DNA of 13,070 nucleotides. Source: Oscillibacter sp. Lineage in GTDB: Bacteria; Bacillota; Clostridia; Oscillospirales; Oscillospiraceae. The stretch is taken from NCBI GenBank assembly GCA_020025415.1, contig JAHHSB010000021.1, positions 1 through 13,070 of the forward strand, given 5' to 3'. A program made the translations under genes and the position numbers. Under the pieces are notes generated by a model. It searched no databases. It was not told the origin of the DNA and saw only the letters and a program-made list of their open reading frames with translations. Below, one piece after another: positions 9,709 to 13,070 of this stretch. The stretch's first letter is position 1; the number at the start of each line of letters is the position of its first letter.

Positions 9709-9764
9709 AAAAAATAGCCCCGGCAGCGGCAAAGGGGGGAACGCCCGCAGGCGCTCCTCCCTTT
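9709..9764 (-). terminator. Possible terminator after the SLH-domain gene
   Basis: Starting 13 bases past the SLH gene stop, the minus strand folds into a 15-base-arm hairpin (9764-9750 with 9745-9731, loop TGCG, one A-C mismatch, one G-U pair). The nearest T-run, TATTTTTT, begins about 14 bases beyond the stem rather than touching it and is itself the loop of a second 7-base stem (9702-9723). So it is strong RNA structure but not a canonical intrinsic terminator; it may mainly protect the 3' end. Confidence 0.45.
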
Positions 9765-9777
9765 CCGGTCCCCCGGC

Positions 9778-10734
9778 TTAGAGCAGCCAGTCTAGCCAGC
9801 CGGTCTGCTCCCCCTCCAGCAGCGTGTCCGCCGCGGAAAGCATCTGGGCCGCCTGGGCCCGGGTGATGGGCTCATCCAGGCCGTCGCTGCCGTAACTGCC
9901 CACGGCCATGACGCTCACCGACTCCAGGTTTCCCACCGCCTGGGCGGCCCAGGAGGGAACGGCCTCCCGATCGGCGTACCAGGTCTGCAGGTCCACGTCG
10001 CTCACGGAAAGCGCCCGGTCTAAGATTACCGCCGCCTCGCTGACGCTGATGGCATCCTCCCCCCGGAAGGCAATGCCCTCGGCGGTGGAGCTGCCGAAGA
10101 TCAGCCCGTCAGAGAGGGCCGCAGAGGCATAGGACTTGGCCCAGGTGGGAATGGCCGCGTCGTCGCAGAAGCCCGTCATGCCCACCTCCGACACCTCCGT
10201 GCCGGTGACGGCCATGGTCATGGCCAGAAACTCACTGCGGCTGACGCTGCGCTCCGGCTCGAAGAAATACGTGCCCCCCAGGCAGGAGCCCACGGAGATC
10301 CCCTCCTCCGCCAGGCGCTGGGCCCCGGCGGCGCAGGCCTGGCCCTTCAGATCGGCATAGCGCACGCCGCTGGCGGGCTTTTCGATCTCCACCCGCACCT
10401 TGGCCGGGGCGGAAGTGCGGCCCTGGCTGTCGGTGACGGTATAAGTGAAGATGTCCGAGCCGGTCTTATCCGGGTCGGGGGTATAGACAAAGCCCGTCTC
10501 CGTCAGCTCCACCTGTCCCCGCTCCGGCTCCGTCTCCAGCTGGAAGCTCACCGCGTCCCCCACGGCCAGAAAGTCCGCCTGGTAGGGGATATTGCGGTAG
10601 GTGGCAATCTCCATGTCCCGGGCCACGGGGCCGCCGGTCAAATCCTCTGTACCGGCCGCCCCCAGGGTCAGCCCCAGGGCCGCGGCAGCAGTCAGGGCCA
10701 AAGTCAGCCAGCGGCGGAAAATTGGATTACGCAC
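9778..10734 (-). CDS. Secreted SLH-domain protein with Ig/cadherin-like domain
   Basis: 318 residues, exported and probably held on the cell wall. The N-terminus (RNPIFRRW then a Leu/Ala-rich stretch to about 27) is a signal peptide. Residues about 42-117 form an Ig/cadherin-like repeat with FVYTPDPDKTGSDIFTYTV and TDSQGRTSAP, as in Big_9-type domains. Three SLH repeats follow, about 125-175, 187-243 and 250-305; repeat 1 ends VSRSEFLAMTM and repeat 3 ends ITRAQAAQML, while repeat 2 lacks the usual TR (ISVSEAA). SLH domains bind pyruvylated secondary wall polymers. Start: GTG at 10734, with AGGAGG 9 bases upstream; the GTG at 10743 touches that AGGAGG and cannot be used well. It is separated from rodA by a strong terminator, so it needs its own promoter; I saw only weak candidates (for example CATAAA near 10795-10800). 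The ligand and exact role are unknown. Confidence 0.88.
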   Translation of the reverse strand: MRNPIFRRWLTLALTAAAALGLTLGAAGTEDLTGGPVARDMEIATYRNIPYQADFLAVGDAVSFQLETEPERGQVELTETGFVYTPDPDKTGSDIFTYTVTDSQGRTSAPAKVRVEIEKPASGVRYADLKGQACAAGAQRLAEEGISVGSCLGGTYFFEPERSVSRSEFLAMTMAVTGTEVSEVGMTGFCDDAAIPTWAKSYASAALSDGLIFGSSTAEGIAFRGEDAISVSEAAVILDRALSVSDVDLQTWYADREAVPSWAAQAVGNLESVSVMAVGSYGSDGLDEPITRAQAAQMLSAADTLLEGEQTGWLDWLL

Positions 10735-10811
10735 AGTAAACACCCTCCTGTTTTCCTTGGAATTACAGGGCTAGTGTGTTCCGGCGGCGGCGATTTATGC
10801 GGAAAGAGGCG

Positions 10812-10846
10812 AAAAAATGTCCCCGGAGGCCACGGCCTCCGGGGAC
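10812..10846 (-). terminator. Intrinsic terminator of rodA
   Basis: Minus strand, 16 bases after the rodA stop: a 13-base perfect stem (arms 10846-10834 and 10831-10819, spacer of 2 bases, so the innermost pairs open to form the loop) followed, after one A, by six Ts (10817-10812). This is a textbook rho-independent terminator. It has no matching T-run for the plus strand. Confidence 0.9.
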
Positions 10847-10862
10847 GACGCGCGCATAAATA

Positions 10863-12017
10863 TTACCAGCTGTGCAGCCCGGCCCAAGCACCCTTTTTGA
10901 TGCCCGAGACGATGCCCATGGCGGCGAAGAGCGTCACCACCGAGGAGCCGCCATAGCTGAAAAAGGGCAGCGTCAGGCCGATGACGGGCATGACGAACAA
11001 ACACATACCCACGTTAATCATCACCTGGAAGATCATCATGGCGGCCACGCCCACGCACACATAACTGCGGAAGGGGGTGCGGGCCCGCCGGGCCACCAGC
11101 AGGATGCGGATGATAATGGCGGCCAGCAGCCCCAAAATCGCCAGGCAGCCGATCAGGCCCAGCTCCTCCCCCGCCACAGCGAAGATGAAGTCAGTATGCC
11201 GGGCGGGCAGGGATCCCTCCGCCGCCTGGGTCTGGTTGCCGTTGAGATAGCCCTGGCCCCACAGCCCGCCGGAGCCGATGGTCAGCAGGCTCCGGGTCTG
11301 CTGCCAGCCCTCGTTCAGAGGGCGGTAGGAGTGGTCAAAGAGGACTTTAAAGCGGTTTTCCATATAGCTGGGCATCAGGCCCAGGAAGTGGGCCGCGGCG
11401 ATGCCCGCCCCGCCGCCGACGAACAGCAGCGCAAACCAGCGCAGGGCGAAGCCGGCCATAAAGGCCATGCACACGAAGATGAACACGAACACCAGCGCGT
11501 TACCCATGTCCCCGCTGACCAGGAAGTAAAGCCCGCACAATCCCAGCATATGCCCCCCGGCAAAGACGGCGGAGCGGAACGAGCGCAGGTCCTGGCGCTC
11601 CTCTTTCAGCCAGGCCAGCTGCTTGGCCAGCAGCAGGACGAAGGTGATCTTTACGATTTCCGCCGGGCCCACGCTCACCGGAATACCGGGAAACTTGAGC
11701 CAGGCGGTGTTGCCCGTGTCGTCGGACACGCCGAAGGGGGTCAGCAGCAGCAGAATGATCCCGGCGTTGAACACCAGCATCCACTTCCAGCGCCGCAGCA
11801 GCAGCTCCGTATCCACCATAGACAGAACAATGTACACGATCACACCCAGCACCAAGGCCATGGCCTGAACGATCACGTGACGGTAGCCGCCCATATAGCG
11901 GGTGGCGCTGAACACCAAAAACAGCCCGTAGATGGTGGAGATACAGCAAAGGCCCAGCAGCACCAGATCCGCCTGCTGGAAAAAATCGGCCAGTACAGCC
12001 TTGAGTCGCTTGAGCAT
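10863..12017 (-). CDS. rodA: SEDS-family peptidoglycan polymerase, RodA type
   Basis: Polytopic membrane glycosyltransferase that polymerises lipid II into glycan strands, normally with a class B penicillin-binding protein, during cell elongation. The 384 residues contain about ten hydrophobic segments. SEDS landmarks: WLKFPGIPVSVGPAEIVKI (105-123), SGDMGNALV with Asp170, the large outer loop NGNQTQ...ARHTDFIF with the conserved Asp276 needed for activity, EELG (284-287) and LPFFSYGGSS (350-359). The family-typical QPSE reads VGPAE here. RodA is favoured over FtsW or SpoVE by the short tails and the HTDFIF loop, but these paralogues are hard to part by eye. The ATG at 12017 has AGGAGA 7 bases upstream. 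It is transcribed alone from the promoter at 12120-12148 to the terminator at 10812; no mreB, mreC or PBP2 gene is adjacent. Confidence 0.93.
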   Translation of the reverse strand: MLKRLKAVLADFFQQADLVLLGLCCISTIYGLFLVFSATRYMGGYRHVIVQAMALVLGVIVYIVLSMVDTELLLRRWKWMLVFNAGIILLLLTPFGVSDDTGNTAWLKFPGIPVSVGPAEIVKITFVLLLAKQLAWLKEERQDLRSFRSAVFAGGHMLGLCGLYFLVSGDMGNALVFVFIFVCMAFMAGFALRWFALLFVGGGAGIAAAHFLGLMPSYMENRFKVLFDHSYRPLNEGWQQTRSLLTIGSGGLWGQGYLNGNQTQAAEGSLPARHTDFIFAVAGEELGLIGCLAILGLLAAIIIRILLVARRARTPFRSYVCVGVAAMMIFQVMINVGMCLFVMPVIGLTLPFFSYGGSSVVTLFAAMGIVSGIKKGAWAGLHSW

Positions 12018-12042
12018 GGAATTCTCTCCTGTGGGGTCTTGT

Positions 12043-12058
12043 GGGGACGGAGGTCCCC
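12043..12058 (-). other. Leader hairpin of rodA with CUCC loop
   Basis: GGGGAC and GTCCCC arms (6 base pairs) with loop CTCC on the minus strand, in the about 95-base rodA leader. The loop is complementary to the GGAG inside the rodA ribosome site about 18 bases downstream. The structure is visible; any control function is speculative. Confidence 0.4.
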
Positions 12059-12119
12059 GAATTTTCCTCGTCCTTCCCGCCGCTCCGGCGCAGGGCCGGG
12101 ACAGCAGGGTTTCCCAGCT

Positions 12120-12148
12120 ATTATACCACAGCCCCCCGGCGGTGTAAA
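12120..12148 (-). promoter_or_regulatory. Promoter of rodA
   Basis: Minus strand: TTTACA (12143-12148), 17 bases, then a perfect TATAAT (12120-12125) preceded by TGTGG, the TRTGn extension. The expected RNA start is near 12113, giving a leader of about 95 bases. One of the best promoter matches in the window. Confidence 0.8.
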
Positions 12149-12163
12149 CGGCACAAATTTGTT

Positions 12164-12192
12164 TTTACAGTGGCAAAAAAGTGTGCTATACT
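12164..12192 (+). promoter_or_regulatory. Promoter of tsaE-tsaB
   Basis: Plus strand: TTTACA (12164-12169), 17 bases, then TATACT (12187-12192) preceded by TGTGC, again a TRTGn extension. The expected RNA start is near 12199, which leaves about 30 bases of leader before the tsaE ATG. Its -35 box is 15 bases from that of the divergent rodA promoter. Confidence 0.8.
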
Positions 12193-12229
12193 AAGTCGAA
12201 TGAACACCAAGGAAGGAGGCGGCAGGCCC

Positions 12230-12661
12230 ATGGACGAACAGATCACCCATTCCCCGGCGGAGACCGAGGCGGCGGGCGAGGCCCTGGGACAACGGCTGGC
12301 CCCCGGGACAGTGCTGGCCTTCCGGGGGGAGCTGGGCATGGGCAAGACCGCCTTTACCCGGGGCCTGGCCCGGGGTCTGGGCTGCACCGGCCGGGTCACC
12401 AGCCCCACGTTCACCATTGTCAACGAATATCCCGGCCCGGTGCCCCTGTTCCACTTCGACCTCTACCGTCTGGGGGACGAGGAGGAGCTCTACGACATCG
12501 GCTGGGAGGATTATCTCACCCGGGGCGGCGTGTGCGCCGTGGAGTGGAGCGAGCGGGCGGAGACCGCCCTGCCCCCGGGGACGGTATACGTCACCATCCG
12601 CCGCTGTCCGGAGGACCCGGACTGGCGGCGCATCACCGTGGAGGGAGGGATCGGTACATGA
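12230..12661 (+). CDS. tsaE: tRNA threonylcarbamoyladenosine biosynthesis ATPase TsaE
   Basis: Small cytosolic P-loop ATPase that works with TsaB and TsaD to transfer the threonylcarbamoyl group from TC-AMP onto A37 of ANN-decoding tRNAs. 143 residues, a normal TsaE length. Visible blocks are FRGELGMGKTAFTRGLA with Walker A at 33-40, the switch region SPTFTIVNEY at 58-67, FHFDLYRL with Asp77, and CAVEWSERA at 102-110. The start at 12230 is chosen because GGAGG lies 10-11 bases upstream and because an in-frame ATG at 12200 falls on the predicted RNA start. The gene ends in an ATGA overlap with tsaB. The enzyme supplying TC-AMP, Sua5, is encoded about 10 kb away on the other strand in this window. 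Confidence 0.95.
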   Translation: MDEQITHSPAETEAAGEALGQRLAPGTVLAFRGELGMGKTAFTRGLARGLGCTGRVTSPTFTIVNEYPGPVPLFHFDLYRLGDEEELYDIGWEDYLTRGGVCAVEWSERAETALPPGTVYVTIRRCPEDPDWRRITVEGGIGT

Positions 12662-13070
12662 AGATACTCTCGCTGGAAACTTCGGCCAAAGCCTGCTCCG
12701 CCGCGGTCACGGCGGACGGGATGATTCTGGCCTCTGCCTTTCAAAACGCGGGGCTGACCCACAGCCGCTCGTTGATGCCCATGGTGCAGGCCATGCTGGA
12801 AAACGTCTCGCTCACCCTTGCCGACATGGACGCGGTGGCCGTGGCCCGGGGCCCGGGCTCTTTCACCGGTATCCGCATCGGCGTGGCCGCGGCCAAGGGC
12901 CTGGCCTTCGCCGGGGACAAGCCGGTGATCGGCGTTTCCACCCTGGAGGCTATGGCCCAGCAGTGCGCCTGTCTGGGCGGGCGAATCGTCTGCGCCATGG
13001 ACGCCCGCCGGGGCCAGATCTACAACGCCGTGTTCCGGGCAGAGGCCGGCACCCTCGCCCGGCTCTGTGA
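12658..13070 (+). CDS. tsaB: tRNA threonylcarbamoyladenosine biosynthesis protein TsaB, C-terminus cut by window edge
   Basis: Non-catalytic partner of the TsaD transferase in t6A formation, with an ASKHA fold. I translated 137 residues from the ATG at 12658 to the window end; full members have about 220-240. Seen: N-terminal MKILSLETSAKACSAAV, THSRSLMPMV, the family signature GPGSFTGIRIG at 65-75 and the following AAAKGLA helix, then AMDARRGQIYNAVF. The ATG overlaps the tsaE stop (ATGA), and GGAGGG lies upstream (about 12643-12648). The frequent order tsaE-tsaB-rimI-tsaD makes rimI and tsaD likely just beyond the window; this is not visible here. Confidence 0.95.
   Translation, partial: MKILSLETSAKACSAAVTADGMILASAFQNAGLTHSRSLMPMVQAMLENVSLTLADMDAVAVARGPGSFTGIRIGVAAAKGLAFAGDKPVIGVSTLEAMAQQCACLGGRIVCAMDARRGQIYNAVFRAEAGTLARLC

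Noticed and set aside
7806..9866. 686-codon open frame on the plus strand opposite murF, ddl and the gap
   Set aside because: It spans two well-supported genes in antisense and a non-coding gap, has the same shadow composition, and no recognisable domain or good start.
10872..12194. 440-codon open frame on the plus strand opposite rodA
   Set aside because: His/Gln-rich translation typical of the reverse strand of a GC-rich membrane-protein gene; rodA itself is certain.
12417..13070. 217-codon open frame overlapping tsaE and tsaB in another frame
   Set aside because: Arg/Gly/Pro-rich translation without domains; the tsaE and tsaB frames carry clear family motifs over the same bases.

Overview
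This window reads as an ordinary chromosomal segment of a GC-rich Firmicute. Codons end mostly in G or C. Shine-Dalgarno sites are strong (AGGAGG, GGAGGAG). The promoters I can see have the TRTGn extension upstream of the -10 box that is typical of Gram-positive bacteria. Protein style (Sua5 with a C-terminal domain, RodA, a long clostridial Ddl, an SLH protein, M18 aminopeptidase) together with high GC suggests a gut member of the Oscillospirales, such as the Flavonifractor/Lawsonibacter/Oscillibacter group. That placement is inference; no rRNA is present to fix it.

Layout from right to left. At 12018-12199 there is a compact divergent promoter region. To its right, on the plus strand, run tsaE and tsaB (cut by the window end), two parts of the machinery that makes the t6A modification of tRNA. 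To its left, on the minus strand, lies rodA, a SEDS cell-wall polymerase, ended by a strong intrinsic terminator at 10812-10846. Next comes a secreted protein with an Ig/cadherin-like domain and three SLH repeats (9778-10734), then a 310-base gap holding inverted repeats and a good promoter.

That promoter (9539-9567) drives what looks like one long minus-strand operon: ddl, murF, an ABC-F ATPase, a membrane DUF218/YdcF-like protein, a small flavodoxin, prfA (release factor 1), a Sua5-CoaE fusion, and an M18 aminopeptidase cut by the window start. Neighbouring genes overlap or are separated by at most 59 bases, several through ATGA-type or slightly longer overlaps, so translational coupling is likely.

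Themes: Ddl and MurF make and attach the D-Ala-D-Ala end of the peptidoglycan precursor, and RodA polymerises the glycan. RF1, ABC-F, Sua5, TsaE and TsaB serve translation and tRNA modification. I see no CRISPR array, phage, transposon, tRNA or rRNA gene, and no clearly new system. The points most worth a second look are the Sua5-CoaE fusion with a well-placed internal ribosome site and GTG codon at the CoaE domain boundary, and the inverted repeats with mutually exclusive pairings between the SLH gene and ddl.
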